DNA of 39,858 nt from Microbacterium ureisolvens (GTDB taxonomy: Bacteria > Actinomycetota > Actinomycetes > Actinomycetales > Microbacteriaceae). A program made the position numbers and the translations under genes. Below, in pieces: positions 7,591 to 15,246 of the stretch (its first letter is position 1; each line of letters begins with the position of its first letter). Under the pieces are notes generated by a model. That model was given only the letters and a program-made list of their open reading frames with translations. It did no database searches and was not told where the DNA came from. The stretch is from assembly GCF_015278315.1 (NCBI RefSeq), contig NZ_JADIJE010000021.1, positions 1 to 39,858 of the forward strand, in the 5' to 3' direction.

Positions 7591-8318
7591 CGTGCGAACT
7601 CCTCGAGGTCCTGGACCACCACGTTTGCGCCCGCCTCAACGAGGTCGTCCTCGCCGGCTCCGCGGTCGACGCCGACCACGAGAGCGAAGCCCCCGGCGGC
7701 GGCGGACTGGACGCCGCTGATGGCGTCCTCGACGGCGACGCTGCGGGCGGGCTCGACCTGCAGCATCCGTGCCGCCTCCACGAAGACGTCCGGAGCGGGC
7801 TTGGAGGCGAGGTGGTCGCGTTCGGCGATGACCCCGTCCATCACGACGGGGAACCGGTCACGGATGCCGGCTGCCGCGAGGACCTCCTCCGCGTTCTTGG
7901 AGCTCGACACCACGGCGACCGGGGTGCCGGCCGCCGCGAGGACGTCGAGCAGCTGCAGGGAGCCCGGGTAGGGCGAGATGCCCTCGGCGCGCAGGACGCG
8001 CTCGAACACCGCGTTCTTGCGGTTGCCGATGCCGCACACCGTGTCGGCCGTCGGAGGATCGGACGGGTCGCCCCACGGCACTTCGACGTCGCGCGACCGC
8101 AGCAGGGCGGCGACGCCGTCGTAGCGCTTCTTGCCGTCCAGATGGTCGAAGTAGTCGCGCTCGGTGTAGGGCGGGGTGATGTCCCAGTCGGCGAAGAGCT
8201 CTTCGAACATCGACTGCCACGCGTGCATGTGCACTTCGGCGGTCGGCGTCAGAACGCCGTCCAGATCGAACAGCACGGCGTCATAGGCGGTCAGATCGGG
8301 CAGGGCGTCGTGAGCCAC
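7587..8318 (-). CDS. pgmB: Beta-phosphoglucomutase family HAD hydrolase
   Basis: This HAD-superfamily enzyme of 243 residues should convert beta-glucose-1-phosphate to glucose-6-phosphate. Motif I is VLFDLDGVLTPTAEVH, with the nucleophile and general acid aspartates separated by one residue, as in beta-phosphoglucomutases. A helical cap follows (DHLDGKKRYDGVAALLRSR), then motif II VAVVSSSKNA, the motif III lysine in HLASKPAPDVF, and motif IV SVAVEDAISGVQSA. A GGAGG ribosome-binding site precedes the ATG. It is the first gene of a two-gene operon whose second gene makes its substrate. A generic HAD phosphatase is the alternative, but the neighbour argues against it. Confidence 0.9.
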   Translation of the reverse strand: MAHDALPDLTAYDAVLFDLDGVLTPTAEVHMHAWQSMFEELFADWDITPPYTERDYFDHLDGKKRYDGVAALLRSRDVEVPWGDPSDPPTADTVCGIGNRKNAVFERVLRAEGISPYPGSLQLLDVLAAAGTPVAVVSSSKNAEEVLAAAGIRDRFPVVMDGVIAERDHLASKPAPDVFVEAARMLQVEPARSVAVEDAISGVQSAAAGGFALVVGVDRGAGEDDLVEAGANVVVQDLEEFAR

Positions 8319-8372
8319 AGAACCTCCGGGTAGGGGTGCGGGTGCGTCGGCACTCCTTCGCGCCGTTCAGCA

Positions 8373-8401
8373 AGCGTAATGCGGCCGCGTGTCCGGTTCA
8401 C
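8373..8401 (-). promoter_or_regulatory. Putative promoter of pgmB-GH65
   Basis: On the minus strand GTGAAC (8396-8401) and TACGCT (8373-8378) are separated by exactly 17 bases, in the gap between ackA and pgmB. They give a leader of about 50 bases with GGAGG near the pgmB start. Both boxes match consensus only partly. Confidence 0.45.
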
Positions 8402-8412
8402 ACCCTTGACGG

Positions 8413-9657
8413 TTACGTCGCGGCAACACTCAGGGTCTGACGGGCGATCTCGAGCTCCTCATCGGTCGGGACGACGAGGACCGTCACGGCCGAGGCATCC
8501 GTCGAGATCACACGGATGCCGCGCTGCGGGCTCTCGTTGCGCTCGGGGTCGATCTCGACGCCGGCGAAGCCGAGGGTCTCGAGAGCCCCGGCACGCACGT
8601 GGGGCGCGTTCTCGCCGACGCCGGCCGTGAACGAGATGACGTCGGCGCCGCCCAGCTGGGCGAGGTAGGCGCCGGCGTAGCCGCGGAGCCGGTGGACGTA
8701 GACCTGGAAGGCGAGGATCGCGTGCGGGTCGCCCGCCTCGATGCCGGCGCGGATGTCTCGCAGATCGTTGGAGCCGGCGAGCCCGAGCAGGCCGCTGCGC
8801 TTGTTGAGCAGGTCGTCGAGGTCGTCGATCGACATGCCGGCCCGGCGGGCGAGCTGGAACAGCACGGCGGGATCGATGTCTCCCGAGCGCGTGCCCATCA
8901 CCAGGCCCTCGAGCGGCGTGAACCCCATCGAGGTGTCGATCGAGCGGCCGCCGTCGATCGCGGTGACCGACGCGCCGTTGCCGAGGTGGAAGACGATCTG
9001 CTTGAGCTCGGCGAGCGGACGCCCGAGGAAGGCCGCAGCCGCCTCGCTGACGAACTTGTGCGACGTGCCGTGGAAGCCGTACCGGCGGATGCGGTGGGAT
9101 GCCGCGACCTCGGCGTCGATGGCGTAGGTATAGGCCGCGGGCGCGAGCGTCTGGTGGAAGGCCGTGTCGAACACCGCCACGTGCGGCACATCGGGGAACG
9201 CCTCGCGCGCGGCGACGATGCCGGCGAGGTTCGCCGGATTGTGGAGCGGTGCGAGCACCGAGAGCTCGTCGATGTTGATCTCGACCAGCGGGGTGATGAG
9301 GGTCGGCTCGAAGAACCGCGCCCCGCCGTGCACGACCCGGTGGCCCACGGCTATCGGCGGGGTGCCCTCGAGCGATGGCCCGTCCGAGGCGAACGCGTCG
9401 AGCATCACGCCGAAACCCGCCGTGTGATCCGGGATGGGCAGCTCGCGCGTGCGCGTCGCATCCAGGAAGGTCGGGGTGCCGACCGTCTCCCCGGTCGCCG
9501 CTCCGGTCGGAGCGGCGTACACGGTGTGGCGCGCGACGCCGGTGTCCGCGCCGATGCGCTCCACGAGCCCCGAGGCCAGCGTGCGCTCGGTGTCCATGTC
9601 GAGCAGCTGGTACTTGAACGACGACGAGCCGCTGTTGATGACGAGCACCGGTGTCAT
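8413..9657 (-). CDS. ackA: Acetate kinase
   Basis: AckA converts acetyl phosphate and ADP to acetate and ATP, and can run in reverse. The 414-residue protein carries VLVINSGSSSFKYQLL at the N-terminus, VGHRVVHGG, FDTAFHQTL, YGFHGTSHKFV, FHLGNGASVTAIDGG, DTSMGFTPLEGLVMGTRSGD and FTAGVGENAPHVR, all acetokinase signatures. I place the start at the ATG at 9657 because GGGGGAG lies 8 bases upstream. A GTG at 9666 overlapping the pta stop is in frame but sits on that ribosome-binding site. It directly follows pta, completing the acetate overflow and assimilation pathway. Confidence 0.96.
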   Translation of the reverse strand: MTPVLVINSGSSSFKYQLLDMDTERTLASGLVERIGADTGVARHTVYAAPTGAATGETVGTPTFLDATRTRELPIPDHTAGFGVMLDAFASDGPSLEGTPPIAVGHRVVHGGARFFEPTLITPLVEINIDELSVLAPLHNPANLAGIVAAREAFPDVPHVAVFDTAFHQTLAPAAYTYAIDAEVAASHRIRRYGFHGTSHKFVSEAAAAFLGRPLAELKQIVFHLGNGASVTAIDGGRSIDTSMGFTPLEGLVMGTRSGDIDPAVLFQLARRAGMSIDDLDDLLNKRSGLLGLAGSNDLRDIRAGIEAGDPHAILAFQVYVHRLRGYAGAYLAQLGGADVISFTAGVGENAPHVRAGALETLGFAGVEIDPERNESPQRGIRVISTDASAVTVLVVPTDEELEIARQTLSVAAT

Positions 9658-9662
9658 CGGAG

Positions 9663-11801
9663 TCACTCCCCCTGCGCCTGGATCGCGGTGATGGCGATCG
9701 TGTTGACGATGTCGTCGACGAGGGCGCCGCGGGAGAGGTCGTTGATCGGCTTGTTGAGGCCCTGCAGCACGGGGCCGATGGCGACCGCGCCGGCCGACCG
9801 CTGCACCGCCTTGTATGTGTTGTTGCCGGTGTTGAGGTCCGGGAAGACGAAGACCGTGGCGCGTCCGGCGACCTCGGATCCCGGCATCTTCGCTGCCGCC
9901 ACGGCCGCGTCGGCCGCGGCGTCGTACTGGATCGGCCCTTCGACGAGGAGCTCCGGGGCTCGCGAGCGGACGAGGGCCGTGGCATCCCTCACCTTCTCGA
10001 CATCCGCACCCGACCCCGACTCGCCCGTCGAGTACGACAGCATCGCCACGCGCGGATGGATGCCGAACTGCGCGGCGGTCGCGGCCGACGAGATCGCGAT
10101 GTCGGAGAGCTGCTCGCTGGTCGGGTCGGGGATGACGGCGCAGTCGCCGTAGACGAGCACGCGGTCGGCGAGGGCCATGAGGAAGACGCTGGAGACCACC
10201 GAGACGCCGGGCTTGGTCTTGATGATCTCGAACGCCGGACGGATCGTGTGCGCGGTCGTGTGGGCGGCGCCCGACACCATGCCGTCGGCCAGGCCGAGGT
10301 GCACCATCATCGTGCCGAAGTACGAGACGTCGGTGACGGTGTCGGCGGCCTGGGCGACGGTGACACCCTTGTGGGCGCGCAGCCGCGCGTACTCCTCGGC
10401 GAACTTGTGCACGTGGACGGCGTCCAGCGGCGAGAGCACCTCGGCCGCCTGGATGTCGATGCCGAGCTCGATCGCACGGGCACGCACCTCGAACGGCTCG
10501 CCGAGGATCACGAGGTCGGCGATGCCGCGCTTGAGGACGGTGGCGGCGGCGCGCAGCACGCGATCGTCGTCGCCCTCGGGCAGCACGATCCGCTTGCGCT
10601 CCGCGCGCGCCCGCTCGATCAGCTGGAACTCGAACATGAGCGGCGTGACCACCGTGGCGCGAGCCAGGCCGAACGCCACGAGCAGCTCATCGGTGTCGAC
10701 GCTCTGCTCGAAGAGCGCGAGCGCGGTGTCGTACCGGCGCTGCGAGTCGGCCGCCAGCCGGCCACGGGTGCCCATGATGCGCACCGCAGTCTCGTAGGTG
10801 CCGAGCTCGGTCGTGATGATCGGCACGCTCGAGCCGAGCCCGTCGATCAGGCGCGTCACCGGCTCGGGGATCTCGAAGCCGCCGTTGAGCACGATGCCGG
10901 AGATGGACGGAAAGGTGCCGGAGGCGTTGGCGAGCAGGGTCGCGAGCAGCACTTCTGAGCGGTCGGCGGGGATGACGACGACGGCGCCCTCCAACAGGCG
11001 CGGCAGCACGTTCACCATGGACATGCCCGCCACCACGACCGCGAGCGCCTCGCGCGTGAGGCGATTCGGATCGCCGGCGAGCATCTCACCGTCGACCGAG
11101 CGCATGATGCCGCGGATCGACGGCGCGACGAGGAAGCGGTCCTCGGGGATCGCCCACACCGGCACCGGCGTGCTGGGCGCGGCGCCGAGATGCGCGTGGA
11201 TCGACCGGCGGATGGCCGCGACCGTCTCGTCGGTGCGGACGGGATCGGCGCGGTTGGCGACGACGGCGAACAGCTTGGCTCGGCCGTGGGCGAGCTCGGC
11301 GAGCGCGAGATCGGCGATCTGCCCCATCTCGGCCGGCGTCCGCGCGAGCGACGAGCCGAGCTGCTCCGGCTGCGTCTGGTTCTGCGCCGACCGTCCGCCG
11401 AGCACCAGCAGCACCGGTGCCCCGAGGTTGGCCGCGATGCGGGCGTTGTACGCCAGCTCGGCCGGGCTTCCGACATCGGTGTAGTCGCTGCCGACGATCA
11501 CGACGGCGTCGCACTGGGCCTCGACCGCCTTGTAGCGCTCGACGATCGTCGCGAGCGCGGCATCCGGATCCTGACGCACGTCGTCGTACGTGACGCCGAT
11601 GCACTCGTCGTACGGGAGGTCGACGCCGTCGTGGTCGAGCAGCATCTCGAGCACGTAGTCGCGCTCGACGGTCGACCGCGCGATCGCCCGGAAGACCCCG
11701 ACCCGGGGGGTCGCATGACTCAGCGCGTCGAGCACCCCCAGCGCGACCGTGGATTTGCCCGAGTGACCTTCCGCCGACGTGATGTAGATGCTCTGCGCCA
11801 C
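9663..11801 (-). CDS. pta: Phosphate acetyltransferase, long form with N-terminal DRTGG/BioD-like domain
   Basis: Pta interconverts acetyl-CoA and acetyl phosphate. The 712-residue protein is the long form. An N-terminal P-loop-like domain (SIYITSAEGHSGKSTVALGVLDAL, residues 4-27) resembles BioD/CobQ. A central DRTGG region spans about residues 210-330. The catalytic PTA domain begins near residue 390 (LIERARAERKRIVLPEGDDD) and includes GLADGMVSGAAHTTAHTIRP and MLSYSTGESGSG. The start is a GTG (MAQSIYITSAEG). It is the first gene of pta-ackA, and the divergent nudK gene begins about 110 bases away. Confidence 0.96.
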   Translation of the reverse strand: MAQSIYITSAEGHSGKSTVALGVLDALSHATPRVGVFRAIARSTVERDYVLEMLLDHDGVDLPYDECIGVTYDDVRQDPDAALATIVERYKAVEAQCDAVVIVGSDYTDVGSPAELAYNARIAANLGAPVLLVLGGRSAQNQTQPEQLGSSLARTPAEMGQIADLALAELAHGRAKLFAVVANRADPVRTDETVAAIRRSIHAHLGAAPSTPVPVWAIPEDRFLVAPSIRGIMRSVDGEMLAGDPNRLTREALAVVVAGMSMVNVLPRLLEGAVVVIPADRSEVLLATLLANASGTFPSISGIVLNGGFEIPEPVTRLIDGLGSSVPIITTELGTYETAVRIMGTRGRLAADSQRRYDTALALFEQSVDTDELLVAFGLARATVVTPLMFEFQLIERARAERKRIVLPEGDDDRVLRAAATVLKRGIADLVILGEPFEVRARAIELGIDIQAAEVLSPLDAVHVHKFAEEYARLRAHKGVTVAQAADTVTDVSYFGTMMVHLGLADGMVSGAAHTTAHTIRPAFEIIKTKPGVSVVSSVFLMALADRVLVYGDCAVIPDPTSEQLSDIAISSAATAAQFGIHPRVAMLSYSTGESGSGADVEKVRDATALVRSRAPELLVEGPIQYDAAADAAVAAAKMPGSEVAGRATVFVFPDLNTGNNTYKAVQRSAGAVAIGPVLQGLNKPINDLSRGALVDDIVNTIAITAIQAQGE

Positions 11802-11912
11802 CCGTCCAGCCTATGGGCGAGCCGCAGGCCCCGGCCAGGCGTGCCACCGGATCAAAGGCAGCACCCGGCCCCGAGACGGCGCGGCACCCCTCCCCCGGAT
11901 ACCCTCGACGGC

Positions 11913-12593
11913 ATGCACGCGTCTCGCCCTGGAATCGACGTTCCCGATCACCGGGGCCGCACCGGCCTCGACCGGACCGGACGAGATCTCGACCGCAATC
12001 CCGACGTGAAGGTGACGGATGTCGAGCTGCTGGCGTCGGCCTGGCACGTGCTGCGTCGCACCACGCTGGAGTACCGCACCCCCTCGGGGCGATGGGAGAC
12101 GCAGCAGCGCGAGACGTACGACCGCGGCAACGGCGCGACGGTGCTGCTGTACGACCCCGAGCGGCGCACGGTGCTGCTGACGCGCCAGTTCCGCTACCCC
12201 GTCTATGTCAACGACCACCCCGACGGGCTGCTCATCGAGACGGCGGCCGGGCTCCTCGACGAAGACGACCCTGCGACGGCGATCCGGCGCGAGGCCGCCG
12301 AGGAGACCGGCGTCGAGATCGGCGAGCTCCAGCACGTGTGGGACGTCTACATGAGCCCCGGCTCCGTCACCGAGCGGCTGCACTTCTATGCGGCGCCGTA
12401 CGACGGCGCCTCTCGCACCGGGGACCGCGGCGGCCTCGAGGAGGAGGGCGAGCACATCGAGCTGCTCGAGCTCGACATCGACGAGGCTCTCGCGATGGTG
12501 CGCGACGGGCGCATCCAGGACGCGAAGACCGTGATGCTGCTGCAGTGGGCGGTGCTCGACGGCCCCTTCGCCGCCGACCGCTCCGGTCGCTGA
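11913..12593 (+). CDS. nudK: NudK-type Nudix hydrolase (GDP-mannose/ADP-sugar pyrophosphatase)
   Basis: The 226-residue protein follows the layout of E. coli NudK, which cuts GDP-mannose to GMP and mannose-1-phosphate. Matching segments are ETYDRGNGATVLLYDPERRT, LLTRQFRYPVYVN, LLIETAAGLLDEDDPATAIR, REAAEETGVEIGEL and the substrate loop DVYMSPGSVTERLHFYAA, then EEEGEHIELLEL and GRIQDAKTVMLLQ. The Nudix box is one residue shorter than the textbook 23-residue form, with Asp in place of the first Glu, as I recall for NudK. ADP-ribose is an alternative substrate. The last codons (DRSGR-stop) lie in the first copy of an 18-bp tandem repeat. Confidence 0.85.
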   Translation: MHASRPGIDVPDHRGRTGLDRTGRDLDRNPDVKVTDVELLASAWHVLRRTTLEYRTPSGRWETQQRETYDRGNGATVLLYDPERRTVLLTRQFRYPVYVNDHPDGLLIETAAGLLDEDDPATAIRREAAEETGVEIGELQHVWDVYMSPGSVTERLHFYAAPYDGASRTGDRGGLEEEGEHIELLELDIDEALAMVRDGRIQDAKTVMLLQWAVLDGPFAADRSGR

Positions 12594-12648
12594 GACCGCT
12601 CCGGTCGCTGAGACCGCTCCGGTCGCTGAGACCGCTCCGGTCGCTGAG
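12577..12648 (+). repeat. Four 18-bp tandem repeats at the nudK stop codon
   Basis: The unit ACCGCTCCGGTCGCTGAG occurs four times without gaps. It is followed by CCTGTCGAAGCG, which completes the GGTCGCTGAGCCTGTCGAAG sequence common between Microbacteriaceae genes. As 18 is a multiple of three, every copy carries a TGA in the nudK frame, so copy-number changes leave the protein end unchanged. Confidence 0.93.
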
Positions 12649-12675
12649 CCTGTCGAAGCGCCCGGGAAAAGTAAG

Positions 12676-12761
12676 ACTCTCCGCGAACCCGGCAGAGCCT
12701 GGTTACCCTTGCTACGTTTCCGTCCTGGGGGAGTTGGCCTGGATGCCGCCTCGCGGAGAGC
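12676..12761 (-). ncRNA. ffs: Signal recognition particle RNA, small bacterial type
   Basis: The minus strand contains the SRP domain IV signature: CCCAGGACGGAAACGTAGCA followed by AAGGGTAACC, with a GAAA tetraloop closed by CG and the asymmetric internal loop that binds the Ffh M domain. The ends pair perfectly: CTCTCCGCGA (minus strand, at 12751-12760) with TCGCGGAGAG (at 12677-12686). After the 3' end the minus strand reads TCTTACTTTTCCC, a plausible termination tract. The RNA joins Ffh and FtsY in co-translational membrane targeting. Mature ends are estimated and could extend 5-10 bases. It is convergent with nudK. Confidence 0.9.
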
Positions 12762-12953
12762 TGGCTCCAGTCTAGCCCGTTCCGAGCGGCGTCCGATCCA
12801 CGCGGCCTGCCGAGGGGGCGGTCAGGCCCACCCAGGGTTGTCCCAGCGCGAGCGATACCGTTCCGTTATCCGCGCGATTAGGATCGGTCGCGTGGGCAAG
12901 GGAGCCCGCCTCACCCGCGACCCGCTCGACCCAGGGCGGAACAGGAGTCCGCG

Positions 12954-13979
12954 ATGGCCGATACCGCGATGACGGATGCCGCACCCCGCGACGCAGGCGA
13001 GCGCGGAGCTCTGACGGCGGAGGGTTTTGCGCGAGTCACCGACGCGATCCTCGAAGCGGTCGGCAGCGTCATCGACGGCAAGCCCGACGCGGTGCGCAGC
13101 GCGCTGGTGTGCCTGCTCGCGGAGGGGCACCTCCTGATCGAGGACGTTCCCGGAGTGGGCAAGACGATGCTCGCACGCGCCCTGGCGACCTCCGTCGACG
13201 CGACAGTCCGGCGCATCCAGTTCACTCCCGATCTGCTCCCCGGTGATGTGACCGGCGTCAGTGTGTTCAACCCCGTCGAGCGCGAGTTCGAGTTCAAGCC
13301 GGGTGCGATCTTCGCGAACATCGTCATCGCCGACGAGATCAACCGCTCCTCCCCCAAGACCCAGTCGGCGCTGCTGGAGGCGATGGAGGAGCGCCAGGTG
13401 ACCGTCGACGGGCACACCCACTTCGTGCCCGACCCGTTCCTCGTCGTCGCCACGCAGAACCCACTGGAGATGGAGGGCACCTACGCCCTGCCCGAGGCTC
13501 AGCGCGACCGGTTCATGATGCGGATCTCGATGGGCTACCCGGATGCTCGATCCGAGGCGCTGATGCTGCGGCAGCGCGACACCGTCAACCCGCTCGACCA
13601 GCTCGCCCCCGTCGTCTCGGCGGACGAAGTGGCCGGGCTCGTCGCGTGGGCGCGCGCGGTGCACGTCGCACCGGCCATCGAGGACTACGCCGTCGCGCTG
13701 GCCCAGGCCACCCGCACCCACAGCGACCTCCGCCTCGGAGCGAGTCCCCGTGCGACACTGCAGCTCGCCCGCGCCGCCAAGGTGTGGGCGGCGCTCGACG
13801 GACGGGCGTTCGTCATCCCCGACGACGTGACCGCCCTCCTCGCGCCGGTGTTCGCGCACCGGCTCATCCCCACCCGCGCCGCGGGCGGAGCGCGGGCGGC
13901 CAACGCCGCCGACGCGATCGCGACGATCCTGGACCGCATCGCCGCGAGCGTGCGGGTGCCGATCGCCTCTCGTCAGTGA
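12954..13979 (+). CDS. MoxR-family AAA+ ATPase
   Basis: This 341-residue AAA+ ATPase of the MoxR family likely acts as a chaperone for maturation or insertion of partner proteins. Visible motifs are Walker A EDVPGVGKTMLARALA, the MoxR insert QFTPDLLPGDVTGVSVFNP, Walker B NIVIADEINRSSPKTQSALLEAMEER, sensor 1 VVATQNPLEMEGTYALPEAQRDRF, and the C-terminal lid ending in IPDDVTALLAPVFAHRL. A weak promoter candidate is TAGGAT at 12879-12884, and GGAG precedes the ATG. It heads an operon with a DUF58 protein and a membrane transglutaminase, a conserved actinobacterial trio whose precise job is not established. Confidence 0.93.
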   Translation: MADTAMTDAAPRDAGERGALTAEGFARVTDAILEAVGSVIDGKPDAVRSALVCLLAEGHLLIEDVPGVGKTMLARALATSVDATVRRIQFTPDLLPGDVTGVSVFNPVEREFEFKPGAIFANIVIADEINRSSPKTQSALLEAMEERQVTVDGHTHFVPDPFLVVATQNPLEMEGTYALPEAQRDRFMMRISMGYPDARSEALMLRQRDTVNPLDQLAPVVSADEVAGLVAWARAVHVAPAIEDYAVALAQATRTHSDLRLGASPRATLQLARAAKVWAALDGRAFVIPDDVTALLAPVFAHRLIPTRAAGGARAANAADAIATILDRIAASVRVPIASRQ

Positions 13980-13986
13980 GCCGACC

Positions 13987-15246
13987 ATGAGACGCGTGTG
14001 GCCGCTGACCGTCCGGGGAACCGGAGCGGTGATCCTGGCGATCGCATGCTTCATCGTCGCGGGCGAGGCGAGCCTCGTCGAGCTGATGTACTTCGGCATC
14101 CTCCTCATCGTGGTGGTCGCGGCGAGCGTCGCTTCGCTCTACGTCGGCCGCCGCACGGACTCCGTCACGCGATCGCTCGTGCCCGACGTCGCCTCCGTGG
14201 GTGGCGAGGCACGGGTGTCGGTGCGTGTCGAGGTGCGCACGGCCCTGCCGACGGCTCCGGGCACCTGGCAGGACACGCTGCCCAAGGGCCTGCGCGGCAA
14301 GGCCGAAGGCGCCTTCCCGGCGCTGGGGTCGGGCCTGCGGGGCGGCGAGCGCGGCGGCGTCCGCAGCATCGACCTCGTGTACTCGGTCATCGGCACGCGT
14401 CGCGGCGTGCACCCGATCGGTCCGCTCACCGTGCGCTCCTCCGATCCGTTCGGGCTCGCACGGCGCACCGTCGTCTTCCACCACCGCACGGCCGTCACGG
14501 TGGCACCCGCGGTCGTCGACCTGGCTCCGCTCATCGACTACGCCGGCGCCACCGGCGGCATGCTGCACACCACCACCGATCAGCTCGGCCAGGGCGCCGA
14601 CAACCTCGTGGCGCGCCCCTATGCGCCGGGCGACTCCATGCGCCGCATCCACTGGCGCGCGACGGCGCACCGCGACGAGCTCATGGTGCGTCAGGAGGAG
14701 CAGGAATCCACCCCCGAGGCCACCGTGGTGCTCGATCGCGCGGCGCTGCGGTGGGCGCCCGAGGCGCTGCGCGCGCCGGGGGTCGATCCCGGATTCGAAG
14801 CCGGTGTCTCGGCGTGCGTGTCGGCGGTCTCCCGGCTCGTGCACGACGGCTACGCCGTCGAGGTCATCGATTCCGAGGGCAACGTGCTCGCCGAGCGCAT
14901 CGACGGCGGCGACATGACCGAGGTGGACGCGATGCTCGTGCGCTTCGCGACCGTGACGGCTCAGCGCGACGACGCGCTGCCGCGGCTCAGCCGCCAGTTC
15001 GCGGGCATCTCGACCGGCCCCATCGTGCTGATCGTCGGCCGGCTGGATCCCACAGACGCCCTGGCCCTCGGATCCATCGCGCACCACAGCACCCTTCCCG
15101 TGCTGCTCAGCACGAATCCCGTGGGCGACGCGCTCGACGTCGCCGCCGACCACGGGTGGCATGTCGCCGTGATCCAGGCAGACAGCGACCTCGCGCTCCC
15201 GTGGGCGAACGCCATCGGGCGGGGGGTGCATCATGTCGTCGGCTGA
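13987..15246 (+). CDS. DUF58 domain-containing membrane-anchored protein
   Basis: The 419-residue protein has two N-terminal membrane helices (about residues 10-27 and 33-52) and then an extramembrane part. The diagnostic DUF58 segment is NLVARPYAPGDSMRRIHWRATAHRDELMVRQEE, centred near residue 215, followed by a von Willebrand A-like fold (ATVVLDRAAL). It starts 7 bases after moxR, and its stop overlaps the next gene by 14 bases, so coupling is likely. MoxR ATPases commonly pair with such proteins, and the DUF58 protein may present clients or form a scaffold. Function is inferred from this conserved context only. Confidence 0.9.
   Translation: MRRVWPLTVRGTGAVILAIACFIVAGEASLVELMYFGILLIVVVAASVASLYVGRRTDSVTRSLVPDVASVGGEARVSVRVEVRTALPTAPGTWQDTLPKGLRGKAEGAFPALGSGLRGGERGGVRSIDLVYSVIGTRRGVHPIGPLTVRSSDPFGLARRTVVFHHRTAVTVAPAVVDLAPLIDYAGATGGMLHTTTDQLGQGADNLVARPYAPGDSMRRIHWRATAHRDELMVRQEEQESTPEATVVLDRAALRWAPEALRAPGVDPGFEAGVSACVSAVSRLVHDGYAVEVIDSEGNVLAERIDGGDMTEVDAMLVRFATVTAQRDDALPRLSRQFAGISTGPIVLIVGRLDPTDALALGSIAHHSTLPVLLSTNPVGDALDVAADHGWHVAVIQADSDLALPWANAIGRGVHHVVG

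Noticed and set aside
4957..7971. Long plus-strand frames opposite GH65 and pgmB, one starting in the 119-bp repeat
   Set aside because: The translations read like reverse complements of the enzyme genes (His/Arg/Asp/Val-rich), with no ribosome-binding site and no domain.
8599..10958. Plus-strand frames of 517 and 435 codons opposite ackA and pta
   Set aside because: Antisense shadows of highly conserved metabolic genes.
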